Shown: positions 56,402 through 64,000 of the stretch, one piece after another | Position numbering within the stretch: position 1 is the first letter of the stretch | How the letters are laid out: every line of letters starts with the position of its first letter | Assembly: GCF_003143755.1 (NCBI RefSeq) | Contig: NZ_QFRI01000005.1 | Location: forward strand, 59,897 to 123,896 | Reading direction: 5' to 3' | Length of the DNA: 64,000 nucleotides | Origin: Algibacter marinivivus | GTDB taxonomy: Bacteria > Bacteroidota > Bacteroidia > Flavobacteriales > Flavobacteriaceae | Position numbers and translations under genes: made by a program | Notes under the pieces: generated by a model | The model's database searches: none | What the model was told of the DNA's origin: nothing | What the model saw: the letters and a program-made list of their open reading frames with translations, nothing else

Positions 56402-58777
56402 ATGAAGAACCGCATTTCCTGGCTTCTTTGTGTTTTTTGTTTTATAATTGGAGCGCTTAACGCACAAGAAAAATTTACCTTAAGTGGGACTATTTCTGAA
56501 GAAAAAAGTAATGAAACACTTATTGGTGTAAATATCATTTTTCCAGAAATATCTGCTGGCACAACTACAAATGAATATGGGTTCTATTCCATTACACTTC
56601 CAAAAGGCACATATAATATTGTAATTAGTTACCTAGGATATTCAACAATATCTGAGCCTATAACACTCACTGAAGACATATCAAAAAACTTTAGTTTAGC
56701 GGATGCTCTAGAAAACCTTGATGCTGTAATTATAAAAGAAAATATTGAAAAACTCAATATTAGAACACCACAAATGAGTGTCAATAAACTCTCTTCTGCA
56801 ACAATCAAAGAAATCCCTGTTGTACTTGGAGAATCTGATATTATAAAAGCAATTACGTTACTTCCTGGTGTTACAAACGCTGGTGAAGGCGCTTCTGGGT
56901 TTAATGTTCGTGGTGGAGCAGCTGATCAAAATTTAATTCTTTTAGATGAAGCTATTATTTATAATTCATCACATTTATTTGGCTTCTTTTCTGTTTTTAA
57001 TCCTGATGCTATAAAAGATTTAAGGTTATACAAAGGTGGAATTCCTGCACGTTATGGTGGTCGTGTGTCTTCCGTTTTAGATATTTATCAAAAAGAAGGA
57101 AATAGTAAAAAGTTCCATGTTAATGGAGGTATTGGAATTGTATCTAGCAGATTACTTCTGGAAGGTCCTCTAAAAAAAGATAAAGGGTCTTTTTTATTAG
57201 GTGGGCGATCGAGCTATGCACACTTGTTTTTACCATTATTTGATATTGATAATATTGCCTACTTCTATGATTTAAACACTAAACTAAGCTACAAACTTAA
57301 TGATAGAAATAACATTTACTTATCAGGCTATTTTGGTAGAGATGTTTTTAGAATAGAAGATACTTTCGAAAATATTTACGGTAATTCAGTTTTAAACTTT
57401 AGATGGAATCATTTATTTTCAGATAAACTTTTTTCCAATTTATCGTTAATTTATTCTGATTATTATTACGATTTAAAATTGAATTTTGTAGAATTCGATT
57501 GGGTTTCTGGAATTCAGAATTTTAATTTAAAATACGATTTTAAGCATTACCTAACTGATAAAATTAAACTTCAGTATGGTTTAAATAGTATTTACTATAG
57601 ATTTAATCCAGGAGATATTAAACCAACAGTAGAAACATCAGGTATTAACCCTTTTAAACTCATTGATAAATATGCCTTTGAAAATGCTATTTATTTAGAT
57701 GTTGAACATAAAGTCTCAGATAAATTAGCATTAACCTATGGTTTACGCTTCAGTGGTTTTCATCGTTTAGGGCAAGATGAATTAAACATATATGAAAATG
57801 ACCATGCTGTTGTTTTTAATGAAGATTTTCAGATTTATGAAAAGGCACAACCTATAGGAACAGACAATTTTAAACGAAGTGATGTGATCGAAAGTTTTTA
57901 TAACCTTGAACCTAGAGCATCTTTAGCTTATCAACTTAATTCTGAAAGTTCTGTGAAATTCAGTTATAATAGAATGGCTCAATATTTACATTTATTGTCC
58001 AACACAAACTCTCCTACACCTCTAGATATATGGACACCTAGTGGAAAATATATTAAACCACAACTCCTTAATCAATATGCTATTGGATACTTTAAAAATT
58101 TTAGTGATAATAAATATTCTCTAGAAGTAGAAAGCTTTTATAAAACTGTAAAAAACAGAATTGATTACATTGATGGCGCAGATTTAGTTGCAAATAACGC
58201 TATTGAACAAGTTATTTTAAATGGAAAATCTAGAGCCTATGGATTAGAAGTTTTAGCAAAAAAGAATGAAGGTCGTTTTAAAGGTTGGTTAGCCTACACG
58301 CTTTCGAAATCTGAACAGCAAACACCAGGAAGAACAGTTTTAGAAACTGGAATAAATAATGGTAATTGGTATAGAACCCCTTTTGACAAAACTCATGATA
58401 TATCATTTACTGGAAGTTTTGATTGGAACAAAAAGTGGAAAATAAATACCAATTTCCTTTTTCAAACTGGACAACCTACTACATTTCCAAACGGACAATA
58501 TGAGTATAATGGTTTAAATATCCCTAATTATAGCGGAAGAAATGCCGATAGATTACCTGCCTACCATAGGCTAGATATTTCATTAAATTATACACCCAAA
58601 CCAAATAAAACAAAAGGATGGAGAAGTCATTGGGTTTTTGGAATTTATAATATTTATAACCGAAGAAATGCTGCTTCAATTTCGTTTGGTCAAAACGAAA
58701 TATCAGGTTCGAATGAAGCAACTCGATTAGCTATTTTCGGTATTGTTCCTTCAATCTCTTATAATTTTAAACTTTAA
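56402..58777 (+). CDS. TonB-dependent receptor paired with a DUF4249 lipoprotein
   Basis: A 791-residue outer-membrane receptor: signal peptide (to IGALNAQ), carboxypeptidase-like domain at ~24-105 (LSGTISEEKSNETLIGVNI; VISYLGYSTISEP), plug at ~135-225 (EIPVVLGESDIIKAITLLPGV; GFNVRGGAADQNLILLDEA; RLYKGGIPARYGGRVSSVLD) and a barrel ending GIVPSISYNFKL. This plug form with the LLDEA sequence belongs to the receptors that go with DUF4249 proteins in Bacteroidota. The substrate is unknown; these pairs differ from SusCD glycan systems. The lipoprotein gene starts four bases after the stop. Confidence 0.9.
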   Translation: MKNRISWLLCVFCFIIGALNAQEKFTLSGTISEEKSNETLIGVNIIFPEISAGTTTNEYGFYSITLPKGTYNIVISYLGYSTISEPITLTEDISKNFSLADALENLDAVIIKENIEKLNIRTPQMSVNKLSSATIKEIPVVLGESDIIKAITLLPGVTNAGEGASGFNVRGGAADQNLILLDEAIIYNSSHLFGFFSVFNPDAIKDLRLYKGGIPARYGGRVSSVLDIYQKEGNSKKFHVNGGIGIVSSRLLLEGPLKKDKGSFLLGGRSSYAHLFLPLFDIDNIAYFYDLNTKLSYKLNDRNNIYLSGYFGRDVFRIEDTFENIYGNSVLNFRWNHLFSDKLFSNLSLIYSDYYYDLKLNFVEFDWVSGIQNFNLKYDFKHYLTDKIKLQYGLNSIYYRFNPGDIKPTVETSGINPFKLIDKYAFENAIYLDVEHKVSDKLALTYGLRFSGFHRLGQDELNIYENDHAVVFNEDFQIYEKAQPIGTDNFKRSDVIESFYNLEPRASLAYQLNSESSVKFSYNRMAQYLHLLSNTNSPTPLDIWTPSGKYIKPQLLNQYAIGYFKNFSDNKYSLEVESFYKTVKNRIDYIDGADLVANNAIEQVILNGKSRAYGLEVLAKKNEGRFKGWLAYTLSKSEQQTPGRTVLETGINNGNWYRTPFDKTHDISFTGSFDWNKKWKINTNFLFQTGQPTTFPNGQYEYNGLNIPNYSGRNADRLPAYHRLDISLNYTPKPNKTKGWRSHWVFGIYNIYNRRNAASISFGQNEISGSNEATRLAIFGIVPSISYNFKL

Positions 58778-58781
58778 GATT

Positions 58782-59597
58782 ATGAAAAAAATATTTAAAA
58801 TTATTTTAATTTGCTTAACACTTTATGCATGCGAAGATGTTATTGATGTTAATGTAAATAATGCAGAACCAAGACTAGTTATCGATGCATCTATACATTG
58901 GTTAAAAAATACGAATGGGAATACTCAATTAATCAAATTAAGTTTAACAGCGCCTTATTTTAATAATGATATTCCTCCAGCGACGGGTGCTTCTGTATCA
59001 ATTTCTAATTCTAGTTCATCCGTTTTTAATTTTATTGAAGAAGGAAATACAGGTATATACAAAAATGAAAATTTTGTTCCTGCTATTGGCGAGACTTATA
59101 CATTAAACATTCTCTATAACAACGAAACTTATACCGGTACGGAAACCATGACACCTGTTGTACCGATAGATTTTGTAGAACAAAAAAATGACGGTGGTTT
59201 TACTGGAGAAGAAATAGAAATAAAAGCCTTTTATACAGACCCTGAAAGTATTAATAACTATTACCTATTCGAATTTTTAGTTTTAGCCAGAAACACTTCT
59301 ACTCTTGAAGTTTATGATGATGAATTCACAGATGGAAATCAAATTTTCGGTTTTTATTCTGATGAAGATTTAGAGTCTGGAGATCAACTTATAATAAGAA
59401 ATTCAGGCGTTTCCGAACGTACTTACGAATTTTTAAATATCCTATTACAGCAAACTGATGAAGATTCAGGCGATCCTTTTGAAACACAGCCAGCAACAGT
59501 AAGAGGAAATTGCATCAATCAAACAAACCCTGATAATTTCCCACTGGGTTATTTTAGAGTTTCTGAAACCGATGCTTTTACATATGTTGTAGAATAA
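58782..59597 (+). CDS. DUF4249-family lipoprotein
   Basis: 271 residues from the ATG at 58782, four bases after the receptor stop (MKKIFKIILICLTLYAC, lipobox Cys17). It continues EDVIDVNVNNAEPRLVIDASI, the standard DUF4249 opening, then YTLNILYNNETYTGTETMTPVVPID and ends with GNCINQTNPDNFPLGYFRVSE. Members are surface or periplasmic lipoproteins that partner TonB receptors, by analogy with SusD acting as a substrate lid; this has not been established for DUF4249 to my knowledge. Cotranscribed with the receptor. Confidence 0.88.
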   Translation: MKKIFKIILICLTLYACEDVIDVNVNNAEPRLVIDASIHWLKNTNGNTQLIKLSLTAPYFNNDIPPATGASVSISNSSSSVFNFIEEGNTGIYKNENFVPAIGETYTLNILYNNETYTGTETMTPVVPIDFVEQKNDGGFTGEEIEIKAFYTDPESINNYYLFEFLVLARNTSTLEVYDDEFTDGNQIFGFYSDEDLESGDQLIIRNSGVSERTYEFLNILLQQTDEDSGDPFETQPATVRGNCINQTNPDNFPLGYFRVSETDAFTYVVE

Positions 59598-59653
59598 ATT
59601 AAATAGCTTTTCAAACTCAAAAGAAAATCTCAATTCTCAAATTAAATTTTACG

Positions 59654-59661
59654 TATTTTTG
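59654..59661 (+). promoter_or_regulatory. Possible -7 element directly before murQ
   Basis: TATTTTTG, a full consensus match, four bases before the murQ ATG. No TTTG is seen 19 bases upstream. Same arrangement as at guaA. Confidence 0.35.
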
Positions 59662-59665
59662 AATC

Positions 59666-60484
59666 ATGAGCTTTATAAAAACTACTGAGCAAGATTCTAA
59701 TCACAATCATCTTGAAAAGATGAGTGTTTCAGAATTACTCAAAAACATCAATAAAGAAGATAAGACAGTACCTGTTGCTGTTGAGAAAGTTATACCTCAA
59801 ATTGAAGATTTAGTAAAACAAATTGTTGACAAATTGAAACATGATGGTCGACTATTTTATATGGGAGCTGGGACTAGTGGAAGGTTAGGTATTGTTGATG
59901 CTTCAGAGTGCCCTCCTACTTTTGGCGTACCTCATGAATTAGTTGTTGGATTAATTGCAGGAGGAGATTCAGCCATAAGAAAAGCAGTTGAATTTGCTGA
60001 AGATTCTACAACTCAAGGCTGGAAAGATTTACAGGAATACAATATCAGTTCAAAAGATGTTGTAGTTGGAATAGCAGCTTCTGGTACAACACCTTATGTT
60101 ATTTCTGCATTAGAAAAATGTAACGAAAACAATATTATTACGGGTTGCATTACGTGCAATAAAAACAGTCCATTATCTCAGGTTTCAAAATATCCTATTG
60201 AAGCAGTAGTAGGCCCTGAGTTTGTTACAGGAAGTTCTAGAATGAAAGCTGGAACCGCTCAAAAATTAGTGCTAAATATGATTACAACATCTACTATGAT
60301 TCAATTAGGGCACGTAAAAGGTAATAAAATGGTAGATATGCAATTAAGCAATAATAAGCTAGTTGATAGAGGTGCTAAAATGATTATGAAAGAAATTAAT
60401 GTTACTGAAACTGCAGCTTTAGAATTATTAAATAAATATAAAAGTGTACGTGAAGCAGTTAATAATTTCAATAATGGAAACTGA
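59666..60484 (+). CDS. murQ: N-acetylmuramic acid 6-phosphate etherase
   Basis: Splits MurNAc-6-phosphate to GlcNAc-6-phosphate and lactate in peptidoglycan recycling; cytoplasmic, 272 residues. SIS-domain motifs: RLFYMGAGTSGRLGIVDASE, PPTFGVPHELVVGLIAGGD, VVVGIAASGTTPYVISALE, and PEFVTGSSRMKAGTAQKLVLN. The active-site Glu of the SECPP segment is present. Slightly shorter than E. coli MurQ (298) because it lacks the C-terminal helical extension. The DUF6095 gene overlaps its end by eleven bases. Confidence 0.95.
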   Translation: MSFIKTTEQDSNHNHLEKMSVSELLKNINKEDKTVPVAVEKVIPQIEDLVKQIVDKLKHDGRLFYMGAGTSGRLGIVDASECPPTFGVPHELVVGLIAGGDSAIRKAVEFAEDSTTQGWKDLQEYNISSKDVVVGIAASGTTPYVISALEKCNENNIITGCITCNKNSPLSQVSKYPIEAVVGPEFVTGSSRMKAGTAQKLVLNMITTSTMIQLGHVKGNKMVDMQLSNNKLVDRGAKMIMKEINVTETAALELLNKYKSVREAVNNFNNGN

Positions 60485-60713
60485 TAGAACAAATAAAGAA
60501 GTACTCATAAAAGGAATTAAGCTAATGGGAATAGCTTTTGCATGCATGTTCTCTGGCCCAACACTTGCATATATTTCTCAAACAAAACTAAAAAGTCCTA
60601 TCAATTTTATAATCTTAATAATTGCAATATTAATTTGTATTCTAGGAATATTTTTTGCTTTTAAAGGTATCAATACTATCATGAACAGTATGTTCAAAAA
60701 GAATCAATCTTAA
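60474..60713 (+). CDS. DUF6095-like small membrane protein
   Basis: 79 residues from the ATG at 60474 (METDRTNKEVLIKGIKLMG), overlapping murQ by eleven bases; the longer frame from 60444 is not needed. Two membrane helices: IAFACMFSGPTLAYIS and FIILIIAILICILGIFFAF, then GINTIMNSMF. I recall this family (DUF6095) following murQ in other flavobacteria. Function unknown; the position suggests a link with cell-wall recycling. Ends three bases from the convergent DinB-like gene. Confidence 0.78.
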   Translation: METDRTNKEVLIKGIKLMGIAFACMFSGPTLAYISQTKLKSPINFIILIIAILICILGIFFAFKGINTIMNSMFKKNQS

Positions 60714-60716
60714 CAA

Positions 60717-61217
60717 TTATTCAGTAGCAACCTGCTTAGGTGTAGTAGGATTATAACCAAATTCTGAATCATTAATCACTATTCCTAAACTATCAAAAAT
60801 ATAATTAATAATGGCGTAATGATGGATAGTGTGACTATTAGCTTGAGCCAATAACGAACCAAAAGTATAAGGGATAACTGTTTTTCCCAATCCTAAATCA
60901 TCAGACACAAAAATAGTATCATTAATATTTAATGAAGTAGAACTTAATTTACCTTTTATAAAATTTAAATAGTCTTGAGCACAATCACAATCTGACTCAA
61001 CATCTTTATTTCTACTTCTAGCTGTTAAATCAACTTTATTTTCGCTATCCATACTAAAAATACAATCATAAAAATCTAAAATATGTCTAATATGACACCC
61101 AATACTTGAATAATAAGGAGATACAGAAGCATCACATAATTGTTCATTGGATAAATTATCTAATAGTAATTGAGATTTCTGAAGTGTTCTTAAAGTAGAT
61201 TGGATGATTAAATTCAT
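60717..61217 (-). CDS. DinB-like family protein
   Basis: 166 residues, predicted four-helix bundle. Metal-binding histidines fit the DinB/YfiT pattern: SSIGCHIRHILDFYDCIF (~38-55) and ANSHTIHHYAIINYIF (~127-142). A cysteine/aspartate-rich segment (DVESDCDCAQDYLNF) lies between. Superfamily members include metal-dependent thiol transferases, among them bacillithiol transferases; bshC is elsewhere in the window, so a thiol role is possible but unproved. No signal peptide. Confidence 0.8.
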   Translation of the reverse strand: MNLIIQSTLRTLQKSQLLLDNLSNEQLCDASVSPYYSSIGCHIRHILDFYDCIFSMDSENKVDLTARSRNKDVESDCDCAQDYLNFIKGKLSSTSLNINDTIFVSDDLGLGKTVIPYTFGSLLAQANSHTIHHYAIINYIFDSLGIVINDSEFGYNPTTPKQVATE

Positions 61218-61352
61218 GGATACTAATTTAACTAAATATTTTGAATTTTATTAATGATTAACATTTAGTCTAAACACTTTTTAATCCTTACAAAAATTAA
61301 AAACCTTGTTAGGTTAAATATAATTGAAACCTAATATTATCAAAGCCAAAAA

Positions 61353-63788
61353 TCAACGTTTTAAATCCTCCAAAACCAAACGAAGCTCGCCATAACTATA
61401 CTTATCATCCACTTGATGCTTTAAATCAGATAAGTTTTCAAATGTTTTCTTTGGAATAATGCCTTTCAATTCCTCATAGTGATTTTTAGGAATCAAATCA
61501 GTTATTTTTACTTCACCTGAAGGAATAAAGCTAGCCAAATGTCCTATAATAGTATTTTCATTTAATTCACGTATATCAGCAATCTCTTGTACTGATTTTC
61601 CAGTTTGAAACAATTCCAAAGATTCTTTTTTCGTATCACCTCTTTTTCGTTTGATTTTTGGTGCTTCAAAAATCTCAACTTCAGCTAAAGTTTCTATATC
61701 ATGTTTATCACAATACGCTATAATTACTTTCAAAATAGCAGCTCCGTATTTATCAACCCTAGTTTTACCCATACCATTTACCTTAAGCAATTCTGCTTTA
61801 TTTGTTGGTAAGGTTTCACACATTTCATATAAAGTCTTTTGAGCAAAAATTTGATAATGAATTAAATCTTTCTCTTGAGCAATATCATTTCTAAGCATTC
61901 TAAGCTTTTCAAACAACTCTACATTACTAGTGCCCTCAACAACTGCCTTTCTAGGTTTCTTAGGCTTATCCTTTCCTGTAAATACAGACTTAGCCCGCAA
62001 TTCAAGAAAATGTTTTGCCGAAAATCCATTAATCAAACCTTTAAAAAACAATTGTTTTACAGTAAGTAAATCTTCAAAACTATCTAAATGTTTAGTTATT
62101 TCAGCACCAACAGCCTTATTGTCTGTAGTAAACCCAAATGCTTTTAAAGGTGCTAAAATTTTTATTTCAGTTTCAGTTTTAAAATAATGGATAGCTTTTT
62201 TAAATCGCTCTTGAATTATACTACTTTCTTCAGCTAAACCTTCAGTTTCAGAGAGTTGTTTCAACTGGGTATTAAAACTATTAGCAACTTTTAAAAAGTT
62301 AGTTATACAATCTTTAATAGGCAAAAATATATTTTCAATCGAACCTTCAATAACTGTTCTATTCTTATAATAAATATCTAAAATTCTATTCAGAGGATAT
62401 AAAAACGCATAAAACTCAAATACTTCAGTAATCAAATCCAATTGAAAATGCTTTTGAGAATCCTTTAAAATCCTTTCATCAGGAGCATTTTGTTCTGCAT
62501 GCTCGTTAAAAGAAGTTACATTTCCATCACTTATGATTTGACTCGAATGAATTTTACTTTTCAAAACCAAACCTTCCAATGATTTACATCTACTTAATGC
62601 CACATAAGTCTGCCCATGTGCAAAAGCACCTTGAGCATCAATAATTGCTTTTTCAAAAGTTAAACCCTGACTTTTATGGATGGTAATACTCCATGCCAAA
62701 CGTAATGGCATTTGTGTATAGCTTCCTATTTTCTCCTCTGTAATAGCTTTCGTTTCTGTATCTACAGAATACGTAATATTCTCCCATATCTCAGGAGTAA
62801 CAATAATATTAAAATCATCTTCAGGACAATGCACAACCACTTCATCGCTATCCAAATGCATCACTTTCCCTATCTTACCATTAAAATAGCGCTTCTCTGG
62901 GCTACTATCATTTTTTACAAACATAACTTGCGCTCCTACTTTTAACTCCAAAGATTCCTTATTCGGATAAGCATACTCAGGAAACTTACCATCTACTTCA
63001 GCATTATAAGTAAACGTTTTAGTCTTCAGCTTATTAAGTTCAGTTCTATTAGTAGCTTCAGCCTTATTATTATGTGTAGTTAATGATATATAACCAGCAG
63101 AAGGCTCAGGAGTAAAATCAGGAATAAAACGCTTATTTAATTCATTAGCAGCACCTTCCGAAAGTTTATTATTCCTTATTTCGTTAAGTATTTCAATAAA
63201 TTTAGGATTATCCTGCCGGTATATGTGCTTCAACTCAATCGAAATTGCGTTACATTGCTTGTAAGCCTGACTACTAAAAAAGAACCCATTCTTATAAACA
63301 TGCTTCAACAACTCCCACTCCTGCTCTTTAATCACAGGCGATAGTTGTTGTAAATCTCCAATCATCAGCACCTGTACACCACCAAACACTTTATTTCTAT
63401 TCCTAAAACGACGTAACGTCCTATCAATACCATCCAATAAATCAGCACGCACCATACTAATTTCGTCAATAACCAATAGGTCCATCGACTTAATAATATT
63501 AATTTTCGTCTTACTAAATTTTCTATTAAAACCCTTCGACGCATTCAAATCCGTATCAGGTAAAATCGGACCAAATGGCATCTGAAAAAAAGAATGTATC
63601 GTCACACCCTTAGCATTAATAGCCGCAACACCTGTAGGAGCTACCATCACCATACGCTTCAAACTATTCATTTTCAAACGATGCAAAAAAGTAGTTTTAC
63701 CAGTTCCTGCCTTACCTGTCAAAAAAATAGATCGGTTTGTATTATTCACAAACGCCCACGCCAATTCTAGTTCCCTATTTTCAGTCAT
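61353..63788 (-). CDS. PIF1/RecD-like helicase with HRDC and HTH domains
   Basis: 811 residues from the ATG at 63786-63788 (MTENRELELAWAFV). SF1B helicase: Walker A FLTGKAGTGKTTFLHRL (~25), VAPTGVAAINAKGVTIHSFF, Walker B DLLVIDEISMVRADLLDGID (~105), GDLQQLSPVI, and the late RLAWSITIHKSQGLTFEKAI with YVALSRCKSLEGLVL. An HRDC domain lies at ~640-700 (ETLPTNKAELLKVNGMGKTRVDKYG) and a C-terminal winged/HTH segment at ~720-765 (SLELFQTGKSVQEIADI). It is probably a 5'-3' DNA helicase in repair or replication restart. The HRDC + HTH tail is that of RecQ-type proteins joined to a PIF1 motor, an arrangement found in Bacteroidota. Confidence 0.92.
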   Translation of the reverse strand: MTENRELELAWAFVNNTNRSIFLTGKAGTGKTTFLHRLKMNSLKRMVMVAPTGVAAINAKGVTIHSFFQMPFGPILPDTDLNASKGFNRKFSKTKINIIKSMDLLVIDEISMVRADLLDGIDRTLRRFRNRNKVFGGVQVLMIGDLQQLSPVIKEQEWELLKHVYKNGFFFSSQAYKQCNAISIELKHIYRQDNPKFIEILNEIRNNKLSEGAANELNKRFIPDFTPEPSAGYISLTTHNNKAEATNRTELNKLKTKTFTYNAEVDGKFPEYAYPNKESLELKVGAQVMFVKNDSSPEKRYFNGKIGKVMHLDSDEVVVHCPEDDFNIIVTPEIWENITYSVDTETKAITEEKIGSYTQMPLRLAWSITIHKSQGLTFEKAIIDAQGAFAHGQTYVALSRCKSLEGLVLKSKIHSSQIISDGNVTSFNEHAEQNAPDERILKDSQKHFQLDLITEVFEFYAFLYPLNRILDIYYKNRTVIEGSIENIFLPIKDCITNFLKVANSFNTQLKQLSETEGLAEESSIIQERFKKAIHYFKTETEIKILAPLKAFGFTTDNKAVGAEITKHLDSFEDLLTVKQLFFKGLINGFSAKHFLELRAKSVFTGKDKPKKPRKAVVEGTSNVELFEKLRMLRNDIAQEKDLIHYQIFAQKTLYEMCETLPTNKAELLKVNGMGKTRVDKYGAAILKVIIAYCDKHDIETLAEVEIFEAPKIKRKRGDTKKESLELFQTGKSVQEIADIRELNENTIIGHLASFIPSGEVKITDLIPKNHYEELKGIIPKKTFENLSDLKHQVDDKYSYGELRLVLEDLKR

Positions 63789-63839
63789 TAATTCCAATAA
63801 AAAATTAAAATTTGAAGATAATAATTTGAAAGATTTTTT

Positions 63840-63990
63840 GGGCGGGTTTTTAAGAAAAATAAAAACCGCGCTATATCTGCTACTAGTTTAGGTTCGATGC
63901 TCGCCTCTCCAAAAGCTATAAATTTATCCTGAGTGCAGTCGAACGACTGCTATTGCTCCCGCAAGTATCCCCAAGAGTCATTTTCTAATG
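63840..63990 (-). repeat. Dispersed intergenic repeat, candidate copy C
   Basis: On the minus strand it contains AGATATAGCG, as in copy B, followed by a GGTTTTT / AAAAACC hairpin and CCCGCCC. It also contains a perfect palindrome GCAGTCG-AA-CGACTGC (63935-63950) of the 'tcgactgc' type common in flavobacterial repeats. It lacks the left arm of copies A and B. It lies beyond the helicase gene at the window edge, with no ORF. Confidence 0.45.
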
Positions 63991-64000
63991 TAAGTGTTGT

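Overview
The window is AT-rich chromosome from a member of the Flavobacteriaceae (phylum Bacteroidota). The evidence is the type IX secretion (T9SS) C-terminal sorting domains on several secreted proteins, TonB-dependent receptors with an N-terminal carboxypeptidase-like domain, family pairs known from flavobacteria (receptor + DUF4249, murQ + DUF6095, trmD-rplS-icd, ferredoxin/acyl-CoA reductase/serC/serA/DUF937), a bacillithiol enzyme, and TTTG-N19-TAnnTTTG-type promoters. There are no IS elements, CRISPR arrays, rRNA or tRNA genes, and no prophage. Most of it is ordinary core genome with accessory cell-surface islands.

Layout. 1-1062: 5' part of guaA, cut by the window edge. 1.4-5.8 kb: a TPR/LuxR-type sensor-regulator, bshC and a lipoprotein hydrolase. 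5.8-15.5 kb: a minus-strand surface island made of a beta-barrel protein, a T9SS-sorted protein, a tail-fibre-like protein, a giant six-module leucine-rich-repeat protein and a fibronectin-like lipoprotein. Two identical-spacing TGTCC-N6-TGTCC sites lie in its upstream regions. 15.8-19 kb: a carboxypeptidase-like-domain protein, then the ammonium transporter amtB with its PII protein. 19-27.5 kb: a topoisomerase IV block (parE, a 43-residue basic ORF, parC, a membrane-anchored EEP phosphatase), a DMT transporter, an SRPBCC protein and ychF. 27.5-30.7 kb: two exported proteins. 30.7-35.2 kb: ferredoxin diverging from acyl-CoA reductase, serC, serA and DUF937. 35.4-39.5 kb: small conserved proteins followed by a histidine-rich exported protein, a TonB receptor and a histidine-rich lipoprotein, probably for metal uptake. 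39.6-45.5 kb (minus): a DUF481 barrel, guaB, a membrane protein + FMN-binding protein + porin group, and an HMG-CoA-lyase-like enzyme. 45.5-48.6 kb: a spondin-domain protein and an M43-type metalloprotease, both with T9SS tails. 48.6-56.3 kb: pyrD, pepT, trmD, a GyrI-like protein, a tiny membrane ORF, rplS, a probable ~500-nt structured RNA, and a monomeric isocitrate dehydrogenase. 56.4-63.8 kb: TonB receptor + DUF4249, murQ + DUF6095, a DinB-like protein and a PIF1-type helicase.

The most interesting unexplained item is the 53.4-53.9 kb intergenic region. It has a well-spaced promoter, a chain of hairpins (one of 16 bp, several capped by GNRA loops), a possible long-range closing helix and a rho-independent terminator, but no ORF, and I could not match it to RNase P RNA, tmRNA or SRP RNA. 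Also notable are the surface island with its paired upstream sites, a PII protein with Gln in place of the uridylylated Tyr51, two unlisted small proteins (22698-22829 and 52350-52517), and dispersed intergenic repeats at about 43.1, 52.6 and 63.9 kb.
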